From Pseudonocardiaceae bacterium (GTDB lineage: Bacteria; Actinomycetota; Actinomycetes; Mycobacteriales; Pseudonocardiaceae): a DNA stretch of 12,841 bases. The stretch is taken from the NCBI GenBank assembly GCA_025937115.1, contig JAICSB010000046.1, positions 1 to 12,841 of the forward strand, in the 5' to 3' direction. Both the position numbers and the translations under genes were made by a program. This document shows, one piece after another, positions 1 to 6,136 of this stretch. A model generated the notes under the pieces. It was given only the letters and a program-made list of their open reading frames with translations, did no database searches and was not told where the DNA came from. Positions within the stretch are counted from its first letter, which is position 1; every line of letters starts with the position of its first letter.

Positions 1-45
1 AATAACCATGTGCCTGCATGATCACCCCGCACGAGCACCGGAGGG

Positions 46-675
46 TCAGGTGGCGGTCGCTATGTGGGGTGGGTCTCTGTCATTGTCCAGCGCGCCGAGT
101 GCTCGCCGCAGCGATGGGACGACCCTGCTGCGCAGCACGACCTCAGTGCCCGCGCGGTTGTCGTCGGGTTGACCGATGGTGACGGTGTCCACGCAGGCCC
201 GCATGAGGGGGATACCGCGGCGGCGGTTCTCATCGTCGATCGGTGGCGCACGCCAGCGGCCGTGGTCGCGCACGATGACAGTAACCCGGCGCTGACCGCC
301 CGGTACCGCTTCAACTTCGCCGCTGATGTCCACCACGTCGGGGAACTGACCGTCCCGGTAGGCGTGTTCGATCGCGTTGCTGACGGCCTCGCTGACTGCC
401 AGAACGATGTCTTCCTGCTGACCTGGGGGCCAGCAGGACCCGGTAAGCCAGTGCCGCACCCGGTTCCGGGCCACCGACGGCGCAATCGGGTCCGCCGGTA
501 ACTGCAGGCGCAGCGCCTGTTTCGACGGTGCTCGGACGGCTGCGTCCTTGGAAGGGCGCCGGTCGCAAGGCGACGTATCGGGCCGCAACGTGTCGTCATT
601 ACCGATCGGGGGCATCGGGGCGCAATTGTTGCGGTCGCCGCGGCCTTCCGCAACACCGGAGGCGACGGAGATCAA
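46..675 (-). CDS. RsbW-like anti-sigma factor / HATPase serine kinase
   Basis: This gene encodes a GHKL-type ATPase of the anti-sigma factor kinase class, which binds a sigma factor and phosphorylates a STAS antagonist. Seen in the sequence (209 aa): an N-terminal stretch of about 50 residues with no recognisable fold, then the HATPase domain at about 55-185. The N-box runs E96-A-V-S-N100-A-I-E-H104, the G1 box is D137-H-G139, and a glycine at 154 (RRRGIPLM) fits the lid/G2 region. It follows the STAS gene with only two bases between stop and this TTG start, the classical rsbV-rsbW order. No Shine-Dalgarno precedes the TTG; ATG at codon 21 (615) is an alternative start that would remove most of the disordered tail. 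No sigma factor gene is visible, but the window ends 45 bases downstream. Family call firm; the sigma partner is unknown. Confidence 0.85.
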   Translation of the reverse strand: MISVASGVAEGRGDRNNCAPMPPIGNDDTLRPDTSPCDRRPSKDAAVRAPSKQALRLQLPADPIAPSVARNRVRHWLTGSCWPPGQQEDIVLAVSEAVSNAIEHAYRDGQFPDVVDISGEVEAVPGGQRRVTVIVRDHGRWRAPPIDDENRRRGIPLMRACVDTVTIGQPDDNRAGTEVVLRSRVVPSLRRALGALDNDRDPPHIATAT

Positions 676-677
676 GA

Positions 678-1157
678 TCAGGAGGGCACAGCCTGGTCAA
701 CGGTGTGGAACAGCGCAAGAATGTCATCGAGCCCCGCCAGCTCGATGGGACGGATCACCGGACGAGTGTAATCGACCACGATATGCAGCGGCTCGCTGCG
801 CCGCCGCGCAGCGCGGGTGGCGTCAACCAAAGCCTGTAAACCCGGCGAGCCCAAAAACGTCACGTCAGTCATGTCGATCACCAGAGTCGCCCCGTCGGGA
901 AGCTGCTCGAACCCGGCGGCGACCGCTGCCCGGAGCCGGTCGACGGTGAGCACATCGATCTCCCCGGCCACCGTCACCACCAGCGCCTCGCGCCCGGCAT
1001 GGACCACCCGGCCGGTATCGATCCGCACCAACTGCTCGGCGGCCGGACCCCGCCCAGCACCGGGATCAAAGTCGGGATCGCCAACGCCTGGTTCATCCAC
1101 CCTCGCACCATATCGGCCGGGTGACACCGGTGCGGTCATCGGCGCGGCTGCTCGCAT
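678..1157 (-). CDS. STAS-domain anti-sigma factor antagonist
   Basis: This is a SpoIIAA/RsbV-type anti-anti-sigma protein. In this family the unphosphorylated form captures the anti-sigma kinase and frees the sigma factor. Seen: 159 aa from the ATG at 1157 (one codon after a TTG at 1160), with an unusual 45-residue Asp/Gly/Pro-rich N-terminal extension, then a STAS fold from about residue 50. Diagnostic pieces are LVVTVAGEIDVLTVDRL and the loop DVTFLGSPGLQALV. The serine in FLGSPGL (about residue 104) sits where the kinase phosphorylates family members, and the usual S-S-G or D-S-S-G is here G-S-P-G. The tail after about 150 is short. The downstream kinase gene starts two bases after the stop, so the two are likely co-transcribed and act as a partner-switch pair. 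A later start (GTG near residue 20) would give a standard-length STAS protein. Confidence 0.88.
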   Translation of the reverse strand: MRAAAPMTAPVSPGRYGARVDEPGVGDPDFDPGAGRGPAAEQLVRIDTGRVVHAGREALVVTVAGEIDVLTVDRLRAAVAAGFEQLPDGATLVIDMTDVTFLGSPGLQALVDATRAARRRSEPLHIVVDYTRPVIRPIELAGLDDILALFHTVDQAVPS

Positions 1158-1200
1158 CAATAGCGGGTAGTGGCCAGGGTCGGACCAGAACGCGGGCGCG

Positions 1201-1222
1201 CGACACAGATCACGACACAGAT
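1201..1222 (+). repeat. Two direct copies of CGACACAGAT upstream of lipoprotein A
   Basis: A perfect 10-base direct repeat, CGACACAGAT, occurs at 1201-1210 and 1213-1222, with a 12-base period (roughly one helical turn). It ends 13 bases before the GTG start at 1236 and just ahead of the AAGGA ribosome binding site. Direct repeats with near-helical spacing are typical of OmpR-class response regulator sites, so an operator is possible, but its closeness to the start codon could equally place it in the 5' leader. Confidence 0.5.
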
Positions 1223-1235
1223 AAGGACATCCACG

Positions 1236-1925
1236 GTGCCGAGAAGAACCTTGAGAGGGTCAGGTAACCAGCCGGCACGTCCGCGATCGGGCGCTGGCCC
1301 GGTGACACTCGCGGTCGCCGTGGCGCTGGGCTTGGCGTTGCAGAGCTGCGGGGCGCCTGCGCCCAAGTCGGCCGGCCCCGCGGGCCAGTCGGCCAGCCCA
1401 GCGGGACCAGAGGGGATCGCGGTGGAGACCGGACCGGCGTTGGCGCCGGCGTCTACTGCTGCTAATGGTGCGCCGGTGGACGGGATCCAGTGTGACGCCA
1501 GCGAACAGGTCGCTTACCACATTCACAGCCACCTGCTGGTGTTCGTCAACGGTGAACCGCGCAGCCTTCCCTACGGGATCGGCCTCGTGGCGCCGGTGGC
1601 TCAGAAGACCGGGCCGAACGCCTTCGCGCACGCCAGCCGCTGCTACTACTGGCTGCACGTGCACGCCGGCGACGGGATCATCCACGTCGAGTCGCCCACC
1701 CAGCAGACCTATACGTTGGGTCAGTTCTTCGCGCTCTGGCGGCAACCGCTGAGCTCCGACGTGGTCGGCCCGGCCACCGGGACAGTCACCGCCTACGTCA
1801 ACGGAAAGCCGTTCACCGGCGACCCCGGCACCATCCCACTCAAAAATCACGAGGACATCCAGCTCGACGTCGGCACGCCTGCTCCAGCGCCGGTGAGTGT
1901 GGACTGGTCGCACGCCCGGCTGTGA
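1236..1925 (+). CDS. His-rich secreted lipoprotein A (unrecognised function, probable metal binder)
   Basis: A 229-aa exported lipoprotein. The GTG at 1236 was chosen because AAGGA lies 8 bases upstream and because it places a lysine/arginine-bearing n-region directly before the hydrophobic core VTLAVAVALGLAL and a lipobox ending LQSC (Cys38); an upstream in-frame GTG at 1170 would add 22 residues before the signal and is less likely. After a Pro/Ala/Gly linker (about 40-82), the mature domain has clustered histidines: H95-I-H97-S-H99, H141-V-H143 and H150, plus C86 and C136 that could form a disulfide, and a second beta-rich part (about 160-215) with YVNGKPFTGD. I do not know a named family; the pattern HIHSHLLVFVNG ... 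LHVHAGDGIIHVESP suggests a periplasmic-type metal-binding fold. It converges on lipoprotein B with nine bases between stops, and a copper-linked role is inferred from that neighbourhood only. Confidence 0.8.
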   Translation: MPRRTLRGSGNQPARPRSGAGPVTLAVAVALGLALQSCGAPAPKSAGPAGQSASPAGPEGIAVETGPALAPASTAANGAPVDGIQCDASEQVAYHIHSHLLVFVNGEPRSLPYGIGLVAPVAQKTGPNAFAHASRCYYWLHVHAGDGIIHVESPTQQTYTLGQFFALWRQPLSSDVVGPATGTVTAYVNGKPFTGDPGTIPLKNHEDIQLDVGTPAPAPVSVDWSHARL

Positions 1926-1934
1926 ACCCGGCGG

Positions 1935-2816
1935 TTATCCCACGGACACCGTCACCGCGGCGGTGTGCAGCACTGCAGCGGTTTGGAACTGCAGGAACAG
2001 CCGCCAGTTCCCAGGCTTGGGCAGCATCGCTTCGAATGAGAGCGTCGGGCCTCCGTGGTCTCCGTTGACCGTGCCGTGCGGATGCAGGTGGGCGAAGGCA
2101 AGGTCGTTGTCGTGAAAGGCAGTCAGGTGCGCGTAGGTGTCCAGGTAGGGTTGCAGGTCGGTGACCGGCTGGCCGTCCTTCGACACCGTGGCAGTCAGCG
2201 GGTGTTCGGTGCCGGCCATGATCCGATCACCGGACAGGGTCACGGTATAGCCGTCGACCTGGGTTGTCGGCGACGCGGCCGGTAGCGGCGTCACAATGGC
2301 GGTTCCCGGCACGGTGACCAGCTGGCTGAGCACCAGCGCCACCGCCTTACCGGAGGTGTCTTTGGTGATGAACGACGCGTACGCCCGGTAGGTCCCCGGT
2401 TGGGTTTCAGCCAAGAGGGCGGCCCAGGTCCCGTCGGTGCTCATGGTGGCATGGATGTGCTGGAATCCGGTGAGGTCGGATCGGATCAGGTAGAAGTGCA
2501 TCAGCTTCGTCTGGTCGGGCTCGAACGCGGTGACCGGTTTGCCGTCGGCACCGAGGATGCGGAACTGGAACGAGGCCGGTTGACTGGCCGGCAGCGAGGA
2601 TGTGGCTGCGGCGAACCGGAAACCGGAGGCGTCGGCGGTCAAGCCGTCTCCGGTGGGCATGTCGGCCATGCCATCACGGTTGGACGCGGCCGCCGCCCCG
2701 CGATCCGGCGCCGAGGTACCGGTGGAACCACCGCAGCCGGCCACCGCGGCGGCCGTCATCGCGATGACGGCCAGGGCGCGACGTCCCTGAGTGCCGCAAC
2801 GAGTTGATCTAGACAT
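1935..2816 (-). CDS. Secreted lipoprotein B with two tandem His-rich domains
   Basis: A 293-aa lipoprotein. The ATG at 2816 gives a short basic n-region, a hydrophobic core and the lipobox AVAGC (Cys28); the open frame continues upstream to 3203 but that part has no signal character in front of it. The mature protein holds two related units. Unit 1 (about 90-150) has DGKPVTAFEPDQ, LMHFYLIRSDLTGFQHIHAT and GTYRAYASF. Unit 2 (about 213-280) has DGQPVTDLQPY, AHLTAFHDNDLAFAHLHPHG and GNWRLFLQF. Each carries one His at the same early strand position (H107, H230) and a His-x-His group (H120/H122; H243/H245/H247), consistent with duplicated metal sites. This resembles actinobacterial secreted proteins with FixH/YtkA-like beta-sandwich character, but I cannot name the family with certainty. 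A CsoR-type operator lies upstream at 3277-3293, so copper control is inferred. Confidence 0.82.
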   Translation of the reverse strand: MSRSTRCGTQGRRALAVIAMTAAAVAGCGGSTGTSAPDRGAAAASNRDGMADMPTGDGLTADASGFRFAAATSSLPASQPASFQFRILGADGKPVTAFEPDQTKLMHFYLIRSDLTGFQHIHATMSTDGTWAALLAETQPGTYRAYASFITKDTSGKAVALVLSQLVTVPGTAIVTPLPAASPTTQVDGYTVTLSGDRIMAGTEHPLTATVSKDGQPVTDLQPYLDTYAHLTAFHDNDLAFAHLHPHGTVNGDHGGPTLSFEAMLPKPGNWRLFLQFQTAAVLHTAAVTVSVG

Positions 2817-2887
2817 GGAAGGTCGGTGAGTCTTTCCGGAGAGCACGCTGCGTAGCGCGAAGTGGACAGGGCGCGGTGAGACGGCTG

Positions 2888-3188
2888 TCACTTCCGGGAG
2901 ACGCACAGGTTCATCAGCAGGGTGGGTCTGGCCGGCGGCGGAGCCGTCGAGACGCATGAGATACCAGCGGCCGAATCCATACGACTCGCCGACGCGGCCA
3001 TGGCTGCCTGATCGGGTTGGTTGGCGGTGGTCGCCACGATCGCTAGACGCGTCATCGAGGATGCGGACGGCCCGACACCGCCGACGCAATCCCGTGCAGG
3101 CAGCCGTGCATGAGGAACAAGCCGGCGAGCAGCGAGCCCACGGCGACCAGGCGCGCACGCACCGGGTCGAGAATGCGCTGACCCTCAC
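2888..3188 (-). pseudogene. Small DUF6153-like membrane protein gene, split over three frames
   Basis: On the minus strand a strong GGAGGGAG precedes a GTG at 3188 by five bases. Reading on gives VRVSAFSTR, after which the sensible protein moves into a second frame (GTG 3162 to stop 3052) with the membrane segment RLVAVGSLLAGLFLMHGCLHG. At 3055 an ATG overlaps that stop (ATGA) and opens a third frame of 55 codons ending at 2888 with APPPARPTLLMNLCVSRK. From memory, DUF6153 proteins have an N-terminal helix ending in MHG and a Pro/Arg-rich tail ending in a short leucine motif, so the three pieces fit one gene in order. Both junctions need one extra base to restore the frame. It may be a decayed gene, an assembly error, or a set of tiny coupled ORFs. 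It would be the first cistron of the unit led by the 3277 operator. Confidence 0.42.
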
Positions 3189-3276
3189 GGTGTCTCCCTC
3201 CAACCCCGCCTGCGGCGAGCGTCACGCGAACACCGTGACATCCGGGATCCTGATGCATACAGTTCTGTTCCGCATG

Positions 3277-3293
3277 ATACCCCCACTAGGTAT
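3277..3293 (-). promoter_or_regulatory. CsoR-type operator upstream of the lipoprotein B unit
   Basis: The plus strand reads ATACCCCCACTAGGTAT, an inverted repeat with arms ATACC/GGTAT. It shares ATACCCCCnnnnnGTAT, the same length and first eight bases, with the site in front of csoR at 9010-9026. Actinobacterial CsoR operators are known to have ATACCC...GGGTAT-like inverted repeats. On the minus strand it precedes the DUF6153-like and lipoprotein B genes; TATCAT at 3279-3274 overlaps its end and could serve as a -10. On the plus strand no gene starts nearby. Confidence 0.6.
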
Positions 3294-3451
3294 AGGAGAC
3301 GGTGGTCGAAGTGGGCGCATCGGTCACGCGCCGGCGTTCGCGGGATCGATGACCGGCGCGGATGATCGGAGATCGCCGACGTGAGGGGAGGCGACCACCC
3401 GAGGCGGAACGTGTGGGTGGGCCAAGCCTGTGGCCGGCGCGCGGCCGACCG

Positions 3452-3457
3452 TAGGCT
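3452..3457 (+). promoter_or_regulatory. Putative -10 element for the endonuclease gene (leaderless start)
   Basis: TAGGCT fits TAnnnT and ends seven bases before the ATG at 3465, so transcription would begin at or beside the start codon. No Shine-Dalgarno is visible before this ATG and no convincing -35 is present, both usual for leaderless actinobacterial genes. Confidence 0.45.
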
Positions 3458-3464
3458 ACGCCCG

Positions 3465-4451
3465 ATGGACGATGATCTTTTCGCTGACGATCCGCAGGCG
3501 TCGATGGCCGCACCAATGATCAGGGCGAACAAGAGAGGCCGAGAGGTGCCAGGTCCAGGCGCGATCTGTACTAGCGACCGCGGTGATGCTCATGTCCTGC
3601 AGCACCCCCTCGGAGATCCGGAGTTGCGAGTAGTGCGCGATTGGCTGCTTGCGCTCGACGGTCTGTCCAAGCTGATCGGCGATGCCGTGGAGGACGCGAT
3701 GTACTACGTCCTCGACGGCTGGAGGACCCACAGGTTCGACCTCCTGGACAAGCGCGTCGACAGCGATGAGCGCCGGGCGCTCGGGACGAAGCTCCAATAC
3801 CACGTGTTGGAGAACCTAGGCCTTCCGAAGCTGAAGCACCCGGACACGGAGATTCTCGGGATCGGTGTCGAGATCAAGGGCACGGTCGGGAGGACATGGA
3901 TGATCCCCACTGAGGGACAGTGCGGCATCACGCTGCTGATCCGCCTCGATATACACAAGCGAACGCACGGGTCCTGGCTGATGCGGACCCATCGCGTCTG
4001 GCTGAACAGGCCCAACCAGGACGGCAAGCGCTCCATCGCGTCGCGGGCACTCGCCGAATTCGCGATCTCGGTCTACGACCGAGCCCGTCTGCGACCTAAC
4101 CCCCTGCAATCTCTGACGCAGGATCAGTTGGACGTCATTTTCGGCAAGAAGGGCCAGGAATACCGATTGGAGCAGTTCTTTCTCGCGCTCCCGCGCGTCG
4201 TCGTCCCTCGGGCCGTCATCCTGACCATCTGCGCCAACCGAGACGATCCGATGCGCCGCGTCCGCGCGATTCGGCCCGCGATGCTGAGGCACGGTTTCGC
4301 ACTGCTGTGCGGGAAGTGGGTCCCCGAGCGGATCGCGGCCGAGCGCATGAATCACGATCTGACCGGAGCGGCGTGGGTCGCCGTGCCGATCGACGAGGCC
4401 TTGGCGGCCGGCATGCTCATGGCGGAAATCATGGACGACACCACGACGTAG
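3465..4451 (+). CDS. NaeI-family type II restriction endonuclease
   Basis: This 328-aa protein aligns over most of its length with my recollection of NaeI (317 aa, site GCCGGC, cleaves after binding two sites). Order of matches: DGWRTHRFD with NaeI DGQRTGRWNFD, LGTKLQYHVLENL with MGTLVEINLHREF, PDTEILGIGVEIK with TDYEIAGVQVDCK, TWMIPTE with AWMLPPE, DGKRS with RDLKRR, then the C-terminal DNA-binding part RDDPMRRVRAI ... LRHGFALL with QDDFMKRVRGS ... LRPEGIIIL. The PD-(D/E)xK core is P126-D127 ... E136-x-K138. Compared with NaeI, catalytic D86 and K97 are kept, D95 is Glu, and E70 is Gln111. The position of NaeI Leu43, where Lys gives topoisomerase activity, is Val82, so an endonuclease is expected. 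An upstream in-frame GTG at 3381 is possible, but TAGGCT seven bases before the ATG favours 3465. Its methyltransferase converges 16 bases downstream. Sampled GC is about 60%, lower than neighbours. Confidence 0.85.
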   Translation: MDDDLFADDPQASMAAPMIRANKRGREVPGPGAICTSDRGDAHVLQHPLGDPELRVVRDWLLALDGLSKLIGDAVEDAMYYVLDGWRTHRFDLLDKRVDSDERRALGTKLQYHVLENLGLPKLKHPDTEILGIGVEIKGTVGRTWMIPTEGQCGITLLIRLDIHKRTHGSWLMRTHRVWLNRPNQDGKRSIASRALAEFAISVYDRARLRPNPLQSLTQDQLDVIFGKKGQEYRLEQFFLALPRVVVPRAVILTICANRDDPMRRVRAIRPAMLRHGFALLCGKWVPERIAAERMNHDLTGAAWVAVPIDEALAAGMLMAEIMDDTTT

Positions 4452-4467
4452 TGGTCTTTGGATCGGC

Positions 4468-5571
4468 CTACAGGATGGATCGAAGGTGTCGGGCGATCGC
4501 CTCCGCCAGCCCCACCGGGACAGCGTTACCGATCTGCTTCGCAATCTCGATCTTGGACCCGCACCATTGGTAGTGCTCCGGAAAATCCTGCAACGCGGCA
4601 GCCTCAGCATGCGTGATCACACGGTCGACACGCTGCGACGCACGCTTGGCCCACTGCGGGTGCAGGTACTGACCCTTCTCCGGCTTGAAGAACTCGGTCC
4701 GGATGGTCAGGGACGGCGCGTCCCAGCGCATGCGGCCCATAACGTCCGTCGTGCCGGTCGGCTTGTCTCGCCAGCACCGCGGGAGCAGCTCGTCGGGCAC
4801 GTCGAACCTGCCCCCGCCCGGAGGAACGGCGGCGTAGCGGCGCAGCGACAGGTCGCGGGGCTGGCGGCCAAAGTGAAGGTCGCGGCTCTTGAAGACGCCG
4901 GGGATCCGCTCGCCGAAGAACTCCACGATCGACTCGGGCAGTCCGGTGGTCGCGGGCTTGCGCGGGAAGCGCTGCTCGTCGTCGATCCGGGAACGAACGT
5001 CCTCCCAAGGAAGCTGGTCGCCGGTGGGTACCTTGGCGTGCGTCGGCATCGGAAGGTCGATCGGGCCGATCCGCGAGCCGATCACGATGGTGCGCGGGCG
5101 ACGCTGTGCCACCCCATAGTCCGCGGCGAGCAAGACGGCGTGTCGCAACTGGTAGTCCTTGAGCATCCCGTGATCGGCCTCGTCAAGCAGGAGCTGAAAC
5201 TCGCTGCTGGACCGGAAGCGTTGGACGTTCTCGATGACGAACACCCGCGGCCGGGCGTGCTGGACGATGCGGAGGTACTGCTTCCAGAGCTTGTTGCGCG
5301 GGTCGTTGACGTCCTTGCTACCCAGGTTCGAGAAGCCCTGACAGGGCGGCCCGCCGATCACAACGTCGGCCCATGGGATGTCGTCATCTGCAAGATCGGC
5401 GATGTCGCCCCACATCGTGTGGTCGGCCCCGAAGTTTGCCGCATATGTGGCCGCCGCGTGCAGATTCCACTCGACGGCTAGAACGGAGCGGAAGCCCTGA
5501 CGGCTGAAACCGGCGGTCATGCCGCCGCACCCTGCGAACAGGTCGATCATACTCAACGGCGCCACAGACAT
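4468..5571 (-). CDS. DNA cytosine-C5 methyltransferase of the NaeI-like system
   Basis: A 367-aa C5-cytosine methyltransferase that protects the host DNA from the neighbouring endonuclease. All key motifs are visible: I DLFAGCGGMTAGF (10-22, AdoMet binding), IV GGPPCQGF with nucleophile Cys77, VI ENV (114-116), VIII QRRPR (156-160), a target-recognition region at about 165-285, IX/X PSLTIR ... HAEAAALQDFPEHY and QIGNAVPVGL (347-355). Length fits the family and the gene is intact. The frame stays open far upstream (to 6189), but that part overlaps vsr on the other strand and is not methyltransferase-like. Start: ATG 5571, GTG 5565 or ATG 5550; TAGCCT on the minus strand ends seven bases before the GTG at 5565, so a leaderless GTG start is attractive. 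Site specificity (GCCGGC) is inferred from the partner, not seen. Confidence 0.93.
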   Translation of the reverse strand: MSVAPLSMIDLFAGCGGMTAGFSRQGFRSVLAVEWNLHAAATYAANFGADHTMWGDIADLADDDIPWADVVIGGPPCQGFSNLGSKDVNDPRNKLWKQYLRIVQHARPRVFVIENVQRFRSSSEFQLLLDEADHGMLKDYQLRHAVLLAADYGVAQRRPRTIVIGSRIGPIDLPMPTHAKVPTGDQLPWEDVRSRIDDEQRFPRKPATTGLPESIVEFFGERIPGVFKSRDLHFGRQPRDLSLRRYAAVPPGGGRFDVPDELLPRCWRDKPTGTTDVMGRMRWDAPSLTIRTEFFKPEKGQYLHPQWAKRASQRVDRVITHAEAAALQDFPEHYQWCGSKIEIAKQIGNAVPVGLAEAIARHLRSIL

Positions 5572-5572
5572 C

Positions 5573-5578
5573 AGGCTA
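5573..5578 (-). promoter_or_regulatory. Putative -10 element for the methyltransferase gene
   Basis: The minus strand reads TAGCCT, then seven bases, then GTG at 5565, the same geometry as TAGGCT-7-ATG at the endonuclease gene. It overlaps the region just before the ATG at 5571, which would then lie upstream of the transcript start. No good -35 is seen. Confidence 0.35.
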
Positions 5579-5616
5579 GGGGACCCGTCGCAAAACTCCC
5601 GGCCGGCTCGCCGACC

Positions 5617-5622
5617 TATGCT
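5617..5622 (+). promoter_or_regulatory. Putative -10 element for vsr (leaderless start)
   Basis: TATGCT (two mismatches or fewer to TATAAT, fits TAnnnT) ends six bases before the ATG at 5629. The GAAGG directly touching the ATG is too close for a normal ribosome binding site, so a leaderless message is the better reading. A GCCGGC site, the NaeI target, lies at 5602-5607 in the spacer zone. Confidence 0.5.
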
Positions 5623-5628
5623 TGAAGG

Positions 5629-6060
5629 ATGATCGCGCCCCGTCCGACGAGCGCCTCGTCCCCCGGCGTCCGGGCGAGCATGCAGGCGAACAAGGGCCGC
5701 GATACCAAGCCCGAACTCGCGCTCCGGTCCGCCGCCCACGCGCTCGGCCTGCGGTACCGAGTCGGCATCCGCCCGATCCGGAAGCTGCGCCGGACCGCCG
5801 ATCTGGTGTTCACCCGCACCAAGGTCGCGGTCTTCCTCGACGGGTGCTTCTGGCACGGGTGCGAGACCCACCACACCGTCGCCCGGACCAACGGCGACTA
5901 CTGGGCCGAGAAGGTCGTCCGCAACCGTGAACGCGACAGGGCGACCGATGAGGCGCTCGCTGAGGCGGGATGGGCGGTGGTCCGTGTCTGGGAGCACGAA
6001 GATCCCCGCCTCGCCGCGCGGCGCATCCGCGAGATCGTCGGCGAGCGGCGGCAGGGCTGA
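5629..6060 (+). CDS. vsr: Very short patch repair (Vsr) endonuclease
   Basis: A 143-aa Vsr endonuclease, which nicks beside T:G mismatches created when 5-methylcytosine deaminates, starting repair. Seen: a short variable lead, then RDTKPELALRSAAHALGLRYRVG (24-46), catalytic-type TADLVF with Asp58, VAVFLDGCFWHGCETHH (67-82) with the histidine of CFWH and the zinc-type Cys/His set, YWAEKVVRNRERD, and AEAGWAVVRVWEHED (111-125). E. coli Vsr has WEC at the last motif with the Cys as zinc ligand; here it is W-E-H, so His would replace Cys. It is divergent from the methyltransferase gene, with start codons about 60 bases apart, the usual company for Vsr. Start is supported by TATGCT six bases upstream; M18 (ATG at 5680) is the alternative. 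Confidence 0.93.
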   Translation: MIAPRPTSASSPGVRASMQANKGRDTKPELALRSAAHALGLRYRVGIRPIRKLRRTADLVFTRTKVAVFLDGCFWHGCETHHTVARTNGDYWAEKVVRNRERDRATDEALAEAGWAVVRVWEHEDPRLAARRIREIVGERRQG

Positions 6061-6136
6061 AACAGCAACGCCGACGGGCCCGGGCAGGACGGGGACCATC
6101 GGAGTCCTGACGCACCCTCGCGACCGGTCAGCATCG

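Noticed and set aside
1..45. Possible gene end or sigma factor start before position 46
   Set aside because: Too short to judge; no sigma factor residues or start signal can be recognised.
2817..3203. N-terminal extension of lipoprotein B to 422 residues
   Set aside because: The frame is open, but the added part has no family character, and the lipoprotein signal would become internal. Its useful bits belong to the DUF6153-like gene.
3222..3275. 17-codon ORF on the minus strand right after the operator at 3277
   Set aside because: A copper leader peptide was considered, but it has no ribosome site, and depending on the promoter its start may not be transcribed.
4486..5481. 331-residue plus-strand open frame opposite the methyltransferase
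   Set aside because: A GC-rich shadow frame of a gene with all C5-methyltransferase motifs.
6061..6136. Terminator between vsr and the L,D-transpeptidase
   Set aside because: GC-rich with GGGCCCGGGC, but no convincing stem with a T-tract.
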